A stretch of DNA of 64,000 bases from a bacterium (GCA_016125045.1 WGML01000010.1:62001-126000), one strand, 5' to 3'; positions 52,047 through 62,874 are shown, counted from the first letter of the stretch. Numbers and translations are program-made. Notes: generated by a model from the sequence alone, not told the origin.

Positions 52047-53567
52047 TCAAATGCGTACCGACGTTTCGATCCGTTCGCCATTGCGTTCGATCGCAAGGCG
52101 CCAGATGGGCTGTCCTGCCTTCTCCGAACGTTCGATGGCTGTTTCGAGATCAACCGCGGTCCGGATCGCAGCGCCGTTGACCTCGCGCACGATGTCGCCG
52201 GGCCGGAGGCCAAGTTGGGATGCAATCGAACGGCGGACGACCCGGTTGACCAGAAGCCCGGTCTGAAAGCCGTCTCTTCCCAGTTCTTCGGCGAGGGCGG
52301 GCGAAATCTCCGCAACCTCCGCGCCGGAGAACGGATTGCGGCCGTCGATGCGCAACAACTCTGCTTCGGTTGCCCCGGGCGGCGGCGCGAACGTTAGGGT
52401 AAGTTCACGCGACCGCCCATCCCGCCAGATATCGACCTTCGCCCGGTCACCCGGAGCAAACGTCGCCGCAACGAATTTCATGCCCCGCTCGTCGAATACC
52501 TCGCGACCGTCGATCGACAGCACCACGTCGCCGGCCCTGAGCCCCGCCTTCGCCGCCGGTCCATCCGGATAGATATCCTTGATCAGCACGCCGCGCGGCC
52601 GTCCGAGAGCCAACTTGACAGCGAGTTCGCTGTTAACGCCCTCGCCTTTGGCGCCTAGCCACGGGCGCACGATGCGACCATCGTTCATGGCGGCGTCCAC
52701 TACGCGCTTCACCATCTCGGCTGGCACCGCAAACCCGATGCCGTTAGAACCACCGCCTCTGGAGTAGATCGCCGAATTGACGCCTACGAGGCGACCGCTC
52801 ATGTCGACGAGCGCCCCCCCGGAATTACCCGGATTGATGGCGGCGTCCGTCTGAATGAAAAATGAGAAGTCCGAGACGCCGACATCGGTTCGGGCAAGCG
52901 CCGACACGATGCCCGTTGTCACGGTCTGTCCCACACCGAACGGATTGCCGATCGCCATCACGAGATCGCCAACTTCGATGCCACGTGTGTCCGCGAATGA
53001 GAGCGTGGGCAGCGTCTCGCGGCCGACATCTATCTTCAAAACAGCGAGGTCGGTGCGGGCGTCCGCGAGAACCAGCTCGGCATTGAACTCCCTTCGGTCG
53101 GACAGCATGACTTTGAATTCGTCCGCCCCCTCGATCACATGGTTGTTGGTGACGATCACCCCATCGGACGCAACGATGACGCCCGATCCAAGGGATTGCT
53201 GGACACGCTGAGCCGGTCCGGCCCCCGTTCCACCGCCGAAGAACTGCCCAAAGAACGGGTCGTTCGCAAACGGCGAGGTCGACCGCCGAACCAGTTTGGA
53301 CGAATAGACATTCACCACCGCGGGCGCCGAGTCGTGCACCACCGGCGCAAAAGACATTGTGATCTGCTCGCGCGATGCAGGAAGCACGCGGGCCTGGGTG
53401 GGCTCTGCGACCTGCGGACCAGACAGTTGCGCCAGGTTCGCCGCCGTCTCGGGGGCGGGCTCCCCCGGAGAGATCGCCTCCGTTCTTTGACCACATGCGG
53501 GGAAGACTGCAAAAGCCGCGAAGGCGGCGACCAGACCAAGCGTTCTGACGCTACGCGATTGTTGCAT
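52047..53567 (-). CDS. Deg/HtrA family periplasmic serine protease
   Basis: A DegP/DegQ-type protease-chaperone of 506 residues. A hydrophobic N-terminus ends with FPAC at residue 25, so it may be membrane-bound or lipidated. The trypsin-like domain has H143 (TNNHVIEG), D173 (ARTDLAVLKID) and S249 (NPGNSGGALVD). Two PDZ domains follow: the first with GVLIKDIYPDGPAAKAGLRAGDVVLSIDG, the second with GLRPGDIVREVNG. GGGAG lies 11 nt before the ATG at 53567; the longer reading to 53705 is not native. The gene stands between rplQ and a cytochrome c gene, as often in alphaproteobacteria. Confidence 0.94.
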   Translation of the reverse strand: MQQSRSVRTLGLVAAFAAFAVFPACGQRTEAISPGEPAPETAANLAQLSGPQVAEPTQARVLPASREQITMSFAPVVHDSAPAVVNVYSSKLVRRSTSPFANDPFFGQFFGGGTGAGPAQRVQQSLGSGVIVASDGVIVTNNHVIEGADEFKVMLSDRREFNAELVLADARTDLAVLKIDVGRETLPTLSFADTRGIEVGDLVMAIGNPFGVGQTVTTGIVSALARTDVGVSDFSFFIQTDAAINPGNSGGALVDMSGRLVGVNSAIYSRGGGSNGIGFAVPAEMVKRVVDAAMNDGRIVRPWLGAKGEGVNSELAVKLALGRPRGVLIKDIYPDGPAAKAGLRAGDVVLSIDGREVFDERGMKFVAATFAPGDRAKVDIWRDGRSRELTLTFAPPPGATEAELLRIDGRNPFSGAEVAEISPALAEELGRDGFQTGLLVNRVVRRSIASQLGLRPGDIVREVNGAAIRTAVDLETAIERSEKAGQPIWRLAIERNGERIETSVRI

Positions 53568-53762
53568 TCGTGAACCGCTCCCGATTGACCTATCCAACTG
53601 GCGCGACTGATGCGCCCGATCGATCCAAGGCTGAGAGCTAGGCACCGAATTCGGCGGCATCAAGGCGACCGGAGAGATAGATGGATGGACCCGCATCGCG
53701 GCCAATGCGCCTGTCGCTATGGCACGCGCAAGCCAGCTCTCGTCCTCAGGAGCAGCGCACGA

Positions 53763-54188
53763 TCAATCCGCGTCGGCGGCTTCGCGCTCCGCCTCGACGC
53801 GTTCGCGGTCGGCCTTGCCCTTGGCGTCGTGATCGCGATCCACGAGTTCGATCACCGCCAACGGCGCGTTGTCGCCAAACCGGAAACCCGCCTTCAGCAC
53901 ACGCGTGTAACCGCCTTTCCGGTCCTTGTAGCGATCAGCCAGCGTCGAGAACAGCTTGCGGACGACATCGTCCTCTTTCAACTGTGAGGCGGCCAGCCTG
54001 CGGGCTGCGAGGTCGCCCTTTTTTGAAAGAGTGACGAGCTTATCGACTACCGAACGCAGTTCCTTCGCCTTGGGGAGGGTCGTCGTGATCTGCTCATGGC
54101 GGATCAACGCCCCCGCCATATTGGCGAACATCGCCTTGCGATGGGAGGCCGTTCGATTGAGCTTACGAAGCGCGAAGCCGTGGCGCAT
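53763..54188 (-). CDS. rplQ: 50S ribosomal protein L17
   Basis: L17 (141 residues), a 50S protein near the exit tunnel. Seen: [29 protein letters not shown] (typical L17 start, given in part) and [26 protein letters not shown]. The C-terminal 25 residues are an acidic/basic extension. It is the last gene of the rpsM-rpsK-rpoA-rplQ unit. Confidence 0.97.
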   Translation of the reverse strand: MRHGFALRKLNRTASHRKAMFANMAGALIRHEQITTTLPKAKELRSVVDKLVTLSKKGDLAARRLAASQLKEDDVVRKLFSTLADRYKDRKGGYTRVLKAGFRFGDNAPLAVIELVDRDHDAKGKADRERVEAEREAADAD

Positions 54189-54232
54189 CTGTTATTCGAC
54201 CCCGGTCACCCGGCGAGCCGCTCCTTATCTGA

Positions 54233-55270
54233 TCAGGGGTGTTCGTCGTACTTCTTGGCGAGGTCTTCAATATTTTCCGGCGGCCAGCTCGACACTTCCA
54301 TCCCGAGGTGAAGCCCCATCCCGGAAAGGACTTCCTTGATCTCGTTGAGCGACTTTCGCCCGAAGTTGGGCGTCCGCAGCATCTCCGCCTCGGACTTCTG
54401 GATCAGATCGCCGATATAAACGATGTTGTCGTTGCGCAGACAGTTTGCGGAACGGACCGAGAGCTCCAGCTCATCGACTTTCTTCAACAGAACCGGGTTG
54501 AACCCGAGATCCGGCTCATCCGCGCCCACGGCCGCCTCGACGGGTTCGTCGAAAGTGATAAGCAATTGAAGCTGGTCCTGAAGGATGCGCGCCGCGTATG
54601 CCACGGCGTTCTCCGGCGTCACCGAACCGTCGGTGTGCACATCGAGCGTCAAGCGATCATAGTCCAACACCTGGCCCGACCGGGTGTCCTCGATCTGGAT
54701 GCCGACGCGCTCTACAGGCGAGAAAATCGCATCAATCGGAATAAACCCAAGCGGCGCATCGTCAGGCCGATTGCGATCCGAAGGCACGTACCCTTTGCCG
54801 GTCGCAACGTGGAACTCCATCCGCACCTCAGCGCCGTCGTCCACATGACAGATCACGTGCTCAGGATTCAGGATCTCTATGTCGCCGGGCGTCTCGATCT
54901 GCTTGGCGGTCACTACGCCAGGCCCCTTCACTCGAAGCGTCATGCGCTTCGGCGTCTCGGAAATCATGCGAAGGCGCACACGCTTCAGATTGAGGACAAT
55001 GTCCGTCACGTCCTCACGCACGCCGGCGATCGACGAAAACTCGTGAACAACGCCCTCTATCTGTACGCCGGTGATCGCGGCGCCCTGCAGGGACGACAGG
55101 AGCACTCGCCGCAGGGAGTTGCCGAGCGTCGCGCCGAACCCGCGCTCGAGCGGTTCAATGACTAGCTTGGCGCGCCTTTGCGCGTCATAATCGTGCTCGA
55201 CGACCGGACGGTTGGGACGGATCAGGTCCTTCCAGTTCTTGTCGTTCACGGATACGGCGGTTGTCGCCAT
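54233..55270 (-). CDS. rpoA: RNA polymerase alpha subunit
   Basis: RNA polymerase alpha (345 residues). The N-terminal assembly domain includes [43 protein letters not shown] (family block, partial), and the C-terminal UP-element/activator-binding domain has [17 protein letters not shown] and [19 protein letters not shown]. The acidic segment near AVGADEPD links them. The ATG at 55270 is taken; the longer frame to 55405 is antisense-like. Third gene of the alpha operon. Confidence 0.97.
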   Translation of the reverse strand: MATTAVSVNDKNWKDLIRPNRPVVEHDYDAQRRAKLVIEPLERGFGATLGNSLRRVLLSSLQGAAITGVQIEGVVHEFSSIAGVREDVTDIVLNLKRVRLRMISETPKRMTLRVKGPGVVTAKQIETPGDIEILNPEHVICHVDDGAEVRMEFHVATGKGYVPSDRNRPDDAPLGFIPIDAIFSPVERVGIQIEDTRSGQVLDYDRLTLDVHTDGSVTPENAVAYAARILQDQLQLLITFDEPVEAAVGADEPDLGFNPVLLKKVDELELSVRSANCLRNDNIVYIGDLIQKSEAEMLRTPNFGRKSLNEIKEVLSGMGLHLGMEVSSWPPENIEDLAKKYDEHP

Positions 55271-55346
55271 CTGAATGCCTCTCAATCGGGTTCTGTCCCG
55301 TTCGCAGCCGCCCCGATCGTCGTTCGAAGCAGCCCGTACTTGATGT

Positions 55347-55736
55347 TTAAACGCGCCTGCGCTTGGGCGGACGGCATCCGTTGTGCGGGACCGAGGTCGT
55401 GTCATGGATGGTCGTGACCGCGAAGCCGACCGCCTGGAGCGCGCGCAACGCTGATTCTCGACCAGACCCCGGACCGTGCACGAGGACCTCCAGCGTCTTC
55501 ATCCCGTGCTCCTGCGCCTTGCGGCCCGCGTCTTCTGCGGCGACCTGCGCGGCGTAGGGGGTAGACTTGCGTGAACCCTTGAACCCCATCGACCCCGCCG
55601 AAGACCAGGAAATCGTGTTGCCCTGAGCGTCAGTGATCGTGATGATCGTATTGTTGAAGCTGGCGTTCACATGAGCGACGCCTGAAGCGATATTCTTTCT
55701 TTCCCTGCGCCGAACGCGTTGGGCTTCGCGAGCCAT
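55347..55736 (-). CDS. rpsK: 30S ribosomal protein S11
   Basis: S11 (129 residues), at the 30S platform. Seen: [48 protein letters not shown] and the ending [18 protein letters not shown]. It lies between rpsM (15 nt) and rpoA (76 nt). Confidence 0.97.
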   Translation of the reverse strand: MAREAQRVRRRERKNIASGVAHVNASFNNTIITITDAQGNTISWSSAGSMGFKGSRKSTPYAAQVAAEDAGRKAQEHGMKTLEVLVHGPGSGRESALRALQAVGFAVTTIHDTTSVPHNGCRPPKRRRV

Positions 55737-55751
55737 GATCCGATCCTCGCC

Positions 55752-56120
55752 TTATTTCTTCTTGCCGGCGATGGGCTTGGCCGGCCCCTTGCGCGTGCGT
55801 GCGTTGGTGTGGGTTCGTTGACCACGGACCGGAAGGCCGCGGCGATGACGAAGTCCGCGGTAGCAACCGAGGTCCATCAATCTCTTGATGTTCATCGCGA
55901 CTTCCCGGCGAAGATCGCCTTCGACCACATAGTCGCGGTCGATAGTTTCTCTGATCTGCAAGACTTCCGAATCCGAAAGCTGATTGACGCGACGAGCCGA
56001 CTCGATCCCGACTTTCTCGCAAATCTCCTTCGCCATCGACGGACCGATTCCGTGGATGTAGCGAAGGGCGATCTCCACACGCTTCCCGGTGGGGATATTC
56101 ACGCCAGCGATACGGGCCAA
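55752..56120 (-). CDS. rpsM: 30S ribosomal protein S13
   Basis: S13 (122 residues), at the 30S head contacting P-site tRNA. It begins [19 protein letters not shown], where all homologues read MARIAGV; the first codon is a TTG at 56120 with TAAGGAGGGG just upstream, so TTG is the start. The ending is [25 protein letters not shown]. The upstream ATG at 56141 is an ORF artefact inside the leader. It is the first gene of the alpha operon, with its own promoter at 56220-56247. Confidence 0.96.
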   Translation of the reverse strand: MARIAGVNIPTGKRVEIALRYIHGIGPSMAKEICEKVGIESARRVNQLSDSEVLQIRETIDRDYVVEGDLRREVAMNIKRLMDLGCYRGLRHRRGLPVRGQRTHTNARTRKGPAKPIAGKKK

Positions 56121-56169
56121 ACGCCCCTCCTTACACCGCATAATCTGAAGGACGCCCGAAAAGCCTCCA

Positions 56170-56189
56170 CCGCGCGCCGAAAAGCGCGG
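56170..56189 (-). other. Hairpin in the rpsM leader
   Basis: A 6-bp GC-only stem (CCGCGC/GCGCGG) with an 8-nt loop lies between the predicted rpsM promoter and its start. It could serve in translational feedback, as S4 does on the alpha mRNA in E. coli; that is inference. Confidence 0.3.
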
Positions 56190-56219
56190 GCGGGGAACCT
56201 CTCCGACGCGAAGCCGCCA

Positions 56220-56247
56220 CTTATATGACGCTTAAGAGCCCCGTCAA
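56220..56247 (-). promoter_or_regulatory. Sigma-70-type promoter of the rpsM operon
   Basis: On the minus strand TTGACG and TATAAG are separated by 16 nt, close to the housekeeping consensus, 100 nt upstream of the rpsM start codon and 42 nt after adk. It would give rpsM-rpsK-rpoA-rplQ a transcript independent of the spc-type cluster. Confidence 0.6.
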
Positions 56248-56288
56248 CCGGATAATTGGCCAAGCCCTCGGTCACCCTCCCGAAGGTT

Positions 56289-56876
56289 TCAATCGTCGGG
56301 ATCACTCCCTGAGTCGAAATCGAGCGCGGCGGCGATCGCGCGCGACACGTCATCAATGTCCCGCATTCCATCGATCTCGATGAGCTTGCCCTGCGATCGA
56401 TAGATTGGAAGCAGCGGCGCTGTTTGATCATTGTACGCCGTCAAGCGCTTCTTGAAGCTTTCCGGATTGTCGTCTGCACGGCCTTCCTGCTCGAACCTGC
56501 GCGTAACGCGCTCGATCAGCTGTGTCTCGTCCACGCGCAGACGGATGACCAGGTCGATTCCGGTGCCGTGGTCTGCGAGCATCCTGTCAAGCGCTCGCGC
56601 CTGTGCGACCGTGCGCGGAAATCCGTCGAAAATAAACCCGGGGGCGTCCGGCTCCTCCTCGACTCGCGCGGCGATGAGCTCGATAACGATTTCGTCGGAC
56701 ACCAGCGATCCCGAGTCCATGATCGCTGCCACCCGCCTCCCCAGTTCGGAACCGGATGCACGCGCGGCCCGCAGCATGTCGCCGGTCGAAAGCTGAACGT
56801 AGCCACGCTCATTGACCAGACGCTTCGCCTGGGTGCCTTTGCCCGCGGCGGGCGGGCCGAACAGGATCAGATTCAT
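56289..56876 (-). CDS. adk: Adenylate kinase
   Basis: Adenylate kinase (195 residues) interconverts ATP, ADP and AMP. It has the P-loop [12 protein letters not shown], the NMP-binding [13 protein letters not shown], and [13 protein letters not shown]. The LID is short, without the four-Cys zinc knuckle, as in other alphaproteobacteria. The ATG overlaps the secY stop by 4 nt. Confidence 0.96.
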   Translation of the reverse strand: MNLILFGPPAAGKGTQAKRLVNERGYVQLSTGDMLRAARASGSELGRRVAAIMDSGSLVSDEIVIELIAARVEEEPDAPGFIFDGFPRTVAQARALDRMLADHGTGIDLVIRLRVDETQLIERVTRRFEQEGRADDNPESFKKRLTAYNDQTAPLLPIYRSQGKLIEIDGMRDIDDVSRAIAAALDFDSGSDPDD

Positions 56877-58246
56877 CTCTTCCGCCCCCCGAGGCGGGCG
56901 CGCTTGATCATGCCTTCATACTGGTGGGCGACGAGGTGCGACTGAATCTGGGCGACCGTATCCATGGTGACCGACACGACAATCAGGATGGATGTGCCGC
57001 CTATCGCGAGCGTCAGCCCATAATATCCCCTGAGGATTTCAGGCAGCAGACAGACCGCGGTGAGATAGACGGCTCCGATCACCGTCAGGCGAGACAAGAC
57101 GAAGTCGAGATGCTCCGCTGTCCGTTTCCCTGGCTTATAGCCGGGGATGAATCCCCCATACTTCCGAAGATTCTCGGCCGTTTCCTCAGGGTTGAACACA
57201 ACCGATGTATAGAAGAAGCAGAAGAAAATGATCAGGACGCCATATAGGATGATGTGCAGCGGTTGCCCGGGCCCAAGGTAGGCGATCATCGTCTGGAGCG
57301 CATTTGAGAACCACCCGTCCGCCGTCACACCGCCCTGGCCAGCCGTCGAGAACCCGGCGAGCGTTGTTGGCAGCAAGAGAAGGGAAGAGGCGAAGATTGG
57401 CGGGATGACGCCCGACGTGTTGAGCTTGAGCGGAAGGAAGGAACTTTCGCCCCCGACCATCCGGTTGCCCTGCTGGCGGCGCGGATACTGGATGAGCAAC
57501 CGCCTCTGCGACCGCTCGATAAACACGATGAACACAATGATTGCGATCGAGAGCGCCGCGAGGGCCAGCAGCGCCACCAGCGACAGACTACCCTGCCGCG
57601 TCTGCTCCAGAGACCGGAACACGACCCGCGGCAGCTCTGCGACAATGCCCGCGAATATGATGAGCGAAATGCCGTTCCCGACCCCCCGCGCGGTGATCTG
57701 CTCGCCGAGCCACATGAGGAAAATCGTCCCCCCCACGAGCGTGATGACCGTCGACGCAAGGAAGAAGAGGCCCGGACTCGTTGCGATCGCGGTTCCCCTC
57801 GTCGGGTCGACAGCGTTGAACGCCAGCGCGATCCCAAACGCTTGGACGATCGCGAGCAACACAGTCAGGTAGCGTGTGTACTGATTGATCTGTTTGCGCC
57901 CCGCCTCGCCCTCCTTCTTGAGCCTTTCCAACGTCGGCACGGCGGTCGTCATCAACTGGACGATGATCGACGCGGAGATATAGGGCATCACATTCAGCGC
58001 GAAGATCGCCATGCGCTCAACGGCGCCGCCGGAGAACATGTTGTACATGCCAAGCAGTCCTCCGGACGCTTGGCCAAACGCGCGTGCAAATTCCTGCGGA
58101 TCAATGCCGGGCAGCGGGATGTAGGTGCCTAGCCGATAAACAACGAGCGCGCCGAGCGTGAACCAGATCCGCGCCTGAAGCTCCTTCGCCCGTCCGAAGG
58201 AGGCGAAGTTGATATTTCGCGCGAGCTGCTCGGCCGCAGAAACCAT
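56873..58246 (-). CDS. secY: Preprotein translocase subunit SecY
   Basis: SecY (457 residues), the ten-helix channel for protein export. Seen: [44 protein letters not shown] (family block, partial), [23 protein letters not shown], and [27 protein letters not shown] seven bases upstream supports the start at 58246 ([13 protein letters not shown]). It follows rplO by 113 nt and overlaps adk. Confidence 0.96.
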   Translation of the reverse strand: MVSAAEQLARNINFASFGRAKELQARIWFTLGALVVYRLGTYIPLPGIDPQEFARAFGQASGGLLGMYNMFSGGAVERMAIFALNVMPYISASIIVQLMTTAVPTLERLKKEGEAGRKQINQYTRYLTVLLAIVQAFGIALAFNAVDPTRGTAIATSPGLFFLASTVITLVGGTIFLMWLGEQITARGVGNGISLIIFAGIVAELPRVVFRSLEQTRQGSLSLVALLALAALSIAIIVFIVFIERSQRRLLIQYPRRQQGNRMVGGESSFLPLKLNTSGVIPPIFASSLLLLPTTLAGFSTAGQGGVTADGWFSNALQTMIAYLGPGQPLHIILYGVLIIFFCFFYTSVVFNPEETAENLRKYGGFIPGYKPGKRTAEHLDFVLSRLTVIGAVYLTAVCLLPEILRGYYGLTLAIGGTSILIVVSVTMDTVAQIQSHLVAHQYEGMIKRARLGGRKR

Positions 58247-58359
58247 TCGCCCGCTCCCTTGTATCAACGGCTGCGGCGGGCGTGTCTGCCGCTTCCGGTG
58301 CGAGTACTCGTCCGATCGGCGGACGCAAAGCTTCGGCGCTTGTGGGTCGGGGCTGCCGC

Positions 58360-58836
58360 TTAGTCCGCGGCGACCGTTGGCGCTGTAATCGTAACCGACC
58401 CGCCCGCTTTCTCGACCGCGGCGATCGCCGCTTGGGAGGCTCCGGCCACGACGAGCGTTATCTTGGACTTCAGGTCGCCTTTTGCAAGCAGGCGCACGCC
58501 GTCGCGTTCACGTCGCACGAGACCGGCGGCGATGAGTTGAGCGGCGTCAATCGGGCGTCCGGCGTCAAGCTTGCCCGAGGCAATCGCCGAGTCCAGGCGG
58601 CCGATATTGATCCAGGCGAACCGAACCTGGTTCGGTTTGCGGAAGCCGCGCTTGGGCAAGCGCATGTAGATGGGCATCTGGCCGCCCTCAAAACCCTTGA
58701 TGGCGACACCGCTGCGGGCCTTCTGACCCTTGACGCCGCGACCGGCCGTCTTTCCCTTGCCCGACCCCACGCCGAGGCCCACGCGCATACGCTTCTTGCG
58801 GGCGCCGGCATTGTCAGAAATCTCGTTCAGTTTCAT
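58360..58836 (-). CDS. rplO: 50S ribosomal protein L15
   Basis: L15 (158 residues), a late-assembly 50S protein. Seen: [20 protein letters not shown], a Gly-rich [20 protein letters not shown], and [17 protein letters not shown]. Followed by secY as in other bacteria. Confidence 0.97.
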   Translation of the reverse strand: MKLNEISDNAGARKKRMRVGLGVGSGKGKTAGRGVKGQKARSGVAIKGFEGGQMPIYMRLPKRGFRKPNQVRFAWINIGRLDSAIASGKLDAGRPIDAAQLIAAGLVRRERDGVRLLAKGDLKSKITLVVAGASQAAIAAVEKAGGSVTITAPTVAAD

Positions 58837-58892
58837 CGTTTCGCTCCGCCGGAACAGACTTGGCCGTGAAGGCCGGCCCGCCCGGCCTGATC

Positions 58893-59078
58893 CTAATCCA
58901 ACACCGCTATGAGGTGCGCAACTTTCGCGATCATGCCACGCACCGCCGGCGTATCTTCAAGTTCGCGCTCGCGACCCATTTTGTTGAGGCCGAGACCGAC
59001 CAGCGTCGCCCGCTGCGACGCATCGCGACGGATCGGGCTACCGGTCTGCCGCACACGCACTGTTTTTTTCGTCGCCAT
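58893..59078 (-). CDS. rpmD: 50S ribosomal protein L30
   Basis: L30 (61 residues). Seen: [39 protein letters not shown], with the conserved IGR/LGLNK block, ending in [16 protein letters not shown]. It lies between rpsE and rplO. Confidence 0.96.
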   Translation of the reverse strand: MATKKTVRVRQTGSPIRRDASQRATLVGLGLNKMGRERELEDTPAVRGMIAKVAHLIAVLD

Positions 59079-59118
59079 GTTCTTGTCTCCGCGATGATCT
59101 GACGATCAGCGCCGTCTG

Positions 59119-59709
59119 TTATTGCGCGGCCTCGGACACACCCGCACCGTCCGTGCGCCGCGCGGCGAGGTCCTGAACTTTCAGCCCCCGCTTGGAGGCG
59201 ATCTGCTTGGGCGACGCCTGCCGCTTCAGCGCATCCACCGTCGCCCGCACCATATTGTAGGGGTTCGACGATCCGAGCGACTTCGCAACGACGTCCTGCA
59301 CACCGAGCACCTCGAACACCGCCCGCATCGGACCGCCCGCGATGACGCCCGTTCCCGCGGGAGCAGCACGGAGCACGACCTTGCCCGCTCCCCAGCGCCC
59401 GGCGCCATCGTGATGCAGCGTCCGTCCCTCACGAAGCGGCACGCGAACCATGGTCTTGCGCGCCTCGTCGGTCGCCTTCCGGATGGCTTCCGGCACTTCG
59501 CGAGCCTTGCCGTGGCCAAAACCGACCCGCCCCTTCTGGTCGCCGACAACAACGAGCGCGGCGAAACCGAAATTCTTGCCGCCCTTCACCACCTTCGCGA
59601 CGCGGTTGATTGCGACCAGCTTGTCGACAATCTCTGACTGCTCACGGTCTTCGTCCCGACCTCGACGGCCGCCGCCACGATCGGATCTCTCGCCTCTTTC
59701 GCGCGCCAT
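59119..59709 (-). CDS. rpsE: 30S ribosomal protein S5
   Basis: S5 (196 residues), in the decoding region. A basic Gly/Arg/Asp-rich N-terminal extension (about 25 residues) precedes [40 protein letters not shown], and the C-terminal domain with [20 protein letters not shown]. It is 11 nt after rplR. Confidence 0.97.
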   Translation of the reverse strand: MARERGERSDRGGGRRGRDEDREQSEIVDKLVAINRVAKVVKGGKNFGFAALVVVGDQKGRVGFGHGKAREVPEAIRKATDEARKTMVRVPLREGRTLHHDGAGRWGAGKVVLRAAPAGTGVIAGGPMRAVFEVLGVQDVVAKSLGSSNPYNMVRATVDALKRQASPKQIASKRGLKVQDLAARRTDGAGVSEAAQ

Positions 59710-59720
59710 CGCCTACTCCT

Positions 59721-60083
59721 TCAGAACTTAAGCCCGCCCTCGCGGGCGGCTTCGGCGAGCGCCTTGACGCGGCCATGATAGACAAAACCGCCGCGGTCGA
59801 ACACGACTTCCGTAACCCCGGCCTTCGCCGCCCGCTGCGCGATCATCTTCCCGACGATTTCGGCCGCTGACAAATTGGCTCCCGACTTGCCTGACGACCG
59901 GAACTCTTTCTCCATCGTCGAAGCGTGCGCCAGGGTCACGCCCTGAGCGTCGTCGATCACCTGCACCGAGATATGCTTTGACGACCGCGCGACCGACAGA
60001 CGGGGTTTGCCGCCCGCTCGCGCCCGGAGCTGGGCGCGGTTGCGCATGGCCCTGCGATGAAATTTTTCGCGCTGAGAGAGCAT
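59721..60083 (-). CDS. rplR: 50S ribosomal protein L18
   Basis: L18 (120 residues), a 5S rRNA-binding protein. Seen: [68 protein letters not shown] at the C-terminus. The ATG at 60083 is taken, 1 nt after the rplF stop; the longer frame to 60137 is an artefact. Confidence 0.97.
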   Translation of the reverse strand: MLSQREKFHRRAMRNRAQLRARAGGKPRLSVARSSKHISVQVIDDAQGVTLAHASTMEKEFRSSGKSGANLSAAEIVGKMIAQRAAKAGVTEVVFDRGGFVYHGRVKALAEAAREGGLKF

Positions 60084-60084
60084 G

Positions 60085-60621
60085 TTACTTCTTCTTGCCT
60101 TCCTTGCGGCGAACGAATTCGCCGACGCGATGCACACCCTTGCCCTTGTAAGGTTCAGGCGGGCGGATCGAACGGATTTCCGCGGCCACCTGGCCCACGA
60201 CCTGCTTGTCTGCGCCGGAGATCTTGATCTCTGTCGGCTTCGTCGAAGCGAACGTGATCCCCTTCGGCGCCTTGTAGGGCACCGGATGCGAGTAACCGAG
60301 GCTCAGTTCGAGATCGCGCCCCTTGAGCGCGGCCCGGTACCCGACCCCGACCAGTTCGAGCGTTTTTTCGAACCCGTCCGTCACGCCCTTCACCATATTG
60401 GCGATGTTGGCGCGTGTGGTCCCCCACATCGCGCGCGAGAACGCGTCTTCGGCATTGCGAGGCGTGACCGCTACCTCACCATTTTCAATCTTCACAGACA
60501 CCTGATCGCTCAGTTGCATGGAGAGTTCGCCCTTCGGCCCCTTCACGAGGACGCGGCCATCGCTGAGCTTGATCTCGACGCCCTTGGGCGCGGCGACGGG
60601 CAGTTTTCCGATCCTGGACAT
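60085..60621 (-). CDS. rplF: 50S ribosomal protein L6
   Basis: L6 (178 residues), near the GTPase centre. Seen: [23 protein letters not shown] at the start, [25 protein letters not shown], and the ending [23 protein letters not shown]. Confidence 0.97.
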   Translation of the reverse strand: MSRIGKLPVAAPKGVEIKLSDGRVLVKGPKGELSMQLSDQVSVKIENGEVAVTPRNAEDAFSRAMWGTTRANIANMVKGVTDGFEKTLELVGVGYRAALKGRDLELSLGYSHPVPYKAPKGITFASTKPTEIKISGADKQVVGQVAAEIRSIRPPEPYKGKGVHRVGEFVRRKEGKKK

Positions 60622-60644
60622 GTCAGTTTTTCCTCATCCTCGCC

Positions 60645-61040
60645 CTAGGACACCTGACACAGGACTTCGCCGCCAACATTCTCGGTTCGCGCATCCTGAT
60701 CCGACATGACCCCTTTCGGCGTCGACAGGATCGATATCCCGAGCCCGTTACGAACGAGCGTCAAGTCCCTGACCGAGGAATAGACGCGCCGGCCTGGCTT
60801 CGACACGCGGCGGACCACGGAAATCACCGGAGCCCCGTCATAATACTTGAGCTCGATGTCGAGTTCGCGCCTGCCGTCCTTCTCGATTTCCGAATAGCCG
60901 CGAATATAACCCTCGCGCTGCAGAACGTCGAGAACGCGCTGACGGAGCTTGGAGGAGGGCGTGGACACGCTGGACCGGCCACGCATCTGCGCGTTCCGGA
61001 TACGGGTCAGCATATCGCCAAGAGGATCGCCGATGTTCAT
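60645..61040 (-). CDS. rpsH: 30S ribosomal protein S8
   Basis: S8 (131 residues), a primary 16S binder and translational regulator of this gene cluster in E. coli. Seen: [20 protein letters not shown], the conserved S8 C-terminus [20 protein letters not shown] followed by VGGEVLCQV. Confidence 0.97.
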   Translation of the reverse strand: MNIGDPLGDMLTRIRNAQMRGRSSVSTPSSKLRQRVLDVLQREGYIRGYSEIEKDGRRELDIELKYYDGAPVISVVRRVSKPGRRVYSSVRDLTLVRNGLGISILSTPKGVMSDQDARTENVGGEVLCQVS

Positions 61041-61053
61041 GCGTATGCGCCCC

Positions 61054-61359
61054 TCACCAGCTCGACTTGACCATACCGGGCACCATTCCCTGGGACCCGT
61101 ATTCGCGAAGCGCGATGCGCGACATTTTCAGCTTCCGATAATAGCCGCGCGGGCGGCCGGTAATCTCACACCGGTTGCGGACGCGGCTCGGCGCTGAGTT
61201 CCGAGGCAGTTTCGCAAGCGCAAGCCGCGCCTCGAACCGCTCCTCCAGCGGCAGCGCCTCGTCGAGGGCGCGCTCCTTCAGCATCGCCCGCTTTTCAGCG
61301 TAGCGGTCCACCAGCTTCTGCCGGTGTTTGTTCTTCTCGATTGAGCTCTTCTTCGCCAT
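61054..61359 (-). CDS. rpsN: 30S ribosomal protein S14
   Basis: S14 (101 residues), the long, zinc-independent form without the Cys motif of the short form. Seen: [42 protein letters not shown] and the ending [15 protein letters not shown]. Confidence 0.97.
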   Translation of the reverse strand: MAKKSSIEKNKHRQKLVDRYAEKRAMLKERALDEALPLEERFEARLALAKLPRNSAPSRVRNRCEITGRPRGYYRKLKMSRIALREYGSQGMVPGMVKSSW

Positions 61360-61380
61360 GTCAGGTTCCTTCGGCGCGCT

Positions 61381-61938
61381 CTAGTTTCTGAAGGGGAAGC
61401 CAAACTCGGCGAGCAACGCCTTGGCCTCCTCGTTCGTGCGCGCCGTCGTGCACACGATGATGTCCATTCCCCAGGTCTGGTCGACTTGGTCGTAGTTGAT
61501 TTCCGGGAACACAAGGTGCTCCTTCAGTCCCATCGCGTAGTTTCCGCGACCATCGAAGCTGCGCCCATTGAGCCCGCGGAAATCCTTCACCCTGGGAAGC
61601 GCAATCGTTGTGAGCCGGTCAACGAACTCATACATGCGCGCCCGACGCAGCGTCACCTTGCAGCCGACCGTCATGCCCTCGCGCAGCTTGAAACCGGCGA
61701 TCGACTTGCGTGACTTGGTTTCCACCGGAAGCTGACCGGAGATCGCCGCAAGATCGGCCATCGCAGACCGGATCTTCTTGGAATCCGACACCGCTTCGCC
61801 GACGCCCATATTGATCACGACCTTGTCGAGACTCGGCACCTGCATCGGGTTGGTGTACTTGAATTTTTCGACGAGCTTCTCGCGGATGGAGTCTCGGTAG
61901 AGCGATTTCAGCCGCGGTTCGTAGTGCGCCTCAGACAT
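61381..61938 (-). CDS. rplE: 50S ribosomal protein L5
   Basis: L5 (185 residues), a 5S rRNA binder. Seen: [43 protein letters not shown], and [19 protein letters not shown]. The ATG at 61938 overlaps the rplX stop by 8 nt. Confidence 0.97.
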   Translation of the reverse strand: MSEAHYEPRLKSLYRDSIREKLVEKFKYTNPMQVPSLDKVVINMGVGEAVSDSKKIRSAMADLAAISGQLPVETKSRKSIAGFKLREGMTVGCKVTLRRARMYEFVDRLTTIALPRVKDFRGLNGRSFDGRGNYAMGLKEHLVFPEINYDQVDQTWGMDIIVCTTARTNEEAKALLAEFGFPFRN

Positions 61939-62248
61939 CGATCGCCTCCCCGGAGCGTTTCGCGAAGCGGATCTTTCGGCCCTTGTCGTCGGTGCGGAAG
62001 CCAACGCGCGTCGCCTTGCCGTCACGCGGGTCTATATGAGCCACGTTTGACACGTGAATCGGCGCTTCAATCCGCTTGATGCCACCCTGATCGGCGCGCG
62101 ACGGCTTCTGATGCCGCGTCGCGAGATTAAGACCCGAAACAACGACGCGATCCTCCGAGGGGATCGACCGGATCACCTCGCCCTGCTTGCCCTTGTCGCG
62201 ACCGGCGATGACAATCACCTTGTCGCCCTTCTTGATCTTAGCCGCCAT
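61931..62248 (-). CDS. rplX: 50S ribosomal protein L24
   Basis: L24 (105 residues), an assembly initiator. The KOW motif is [35 protein letters not shown] ends the protein. The start at 62248 shares one base with the rplN stop (TGATG). Confidence 0.97.
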   Translation of the reverse strand: MAAKIKKGDKVIVIAGRDKGKQGEVIRSIPSEDRVVVSGLNLATRHQKPSRADQGGIKRIEAPIHVSNVAHIDPRDGKATRVGFRTDDKGRKIRFAKRSGEAIDV

Positions 62249-62616
62249 CACAACACCTCTGGCGCAAGCGAAATGATCTTCATGTGGTTCTTCGCCCGCA
62301 ACTCGCGCGGCACTGGCCCGAAGATGCGGGTTCCGATCGGCTCGCCAGAATTGTTGACGAGAACCGCTGCGTTGCTGTCGAAACGGATCACGGAACCGTC
62401 CCGCCGCTGGATATCCTTGGCGATCCGGACCACCACAGCCTTGCGCACATCGCCCTTCTTGACCCGCCCCTTGGGCGCTGCCTCCTTGATCGACACAACG
62501 ATGATGTCGCCGACGCTGGCGTACCGGCGCTTCGACCCGCCCAGCACCTTGATGCACTGGACAAGACGCGCTCCGGAGTTATCCGCGACGTCGAGGTGAG
62601 TCTGCATCTGGATCAT
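62248..62616 (-). CDS. rplN: 50S ribosomal protein L14
   Basis: L14 (122 residues, the canonical length). Seen: [40 protein letters not shown], and [18 protein letters not shown]. Overlaps rpsQ by 4 nt and rplX by 1 nt. Confidence 0.97.
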   Translation of the reverse strand: MIQMQTHLDVADNSGARLVQCIKVLGGSKRRYASVGDIIVVSIKEAAPKGRVKKGDVRKAVVVRIAKDIQRRDGSVIRFDSNAAVLVNNSGEPIGTRIFGPVPRELRAKNHMKIISLAPEVL

Positions 62617-62855
62617 TGAGCGCCCTCCGCCGGGACCACTTCCCAGTGCTTCAGCTTGGATCGGGGCGGACACTCGCGGATGAGAACCTGTTGCCCCTCC
62701 GTCAGAGCGTTGCTCTCGTCATGCGCATGGTACCGCTTCGAGCGGCGGACGATCTTCTTGAACAACGGGTGCATGAAGGTCCGCTCGACGCGCACCACCA
62801 CGGTCTTCTCCATCTTGGTGGAGACCACCACGCCTTCCATGACGCGTTTCGGCAT
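62613..62855 (-). CDS. rpsQ: 30S ribosomal protein S17
   Basis: S17 (80 residues). Seen: [42 protein letters not shown] (typical OB-fold block, partial) and [16 protein letters not shown]. The ATG at 62855 (MPKRVMEG) is taken; the frame to 62948 extends into rpmC. Confidence 0.96.
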   Translation of the reverse strand: MPKRVMEGVVVSTKMEKTVVVRVERTFMHPLFKKIVRRSKRYHAHDESNALTEGQQVLIRECPPRSKLKHWEVVPAEGAQ

Positions 62856-62874
62856 CGACCCGTCTCCTCGTCCG

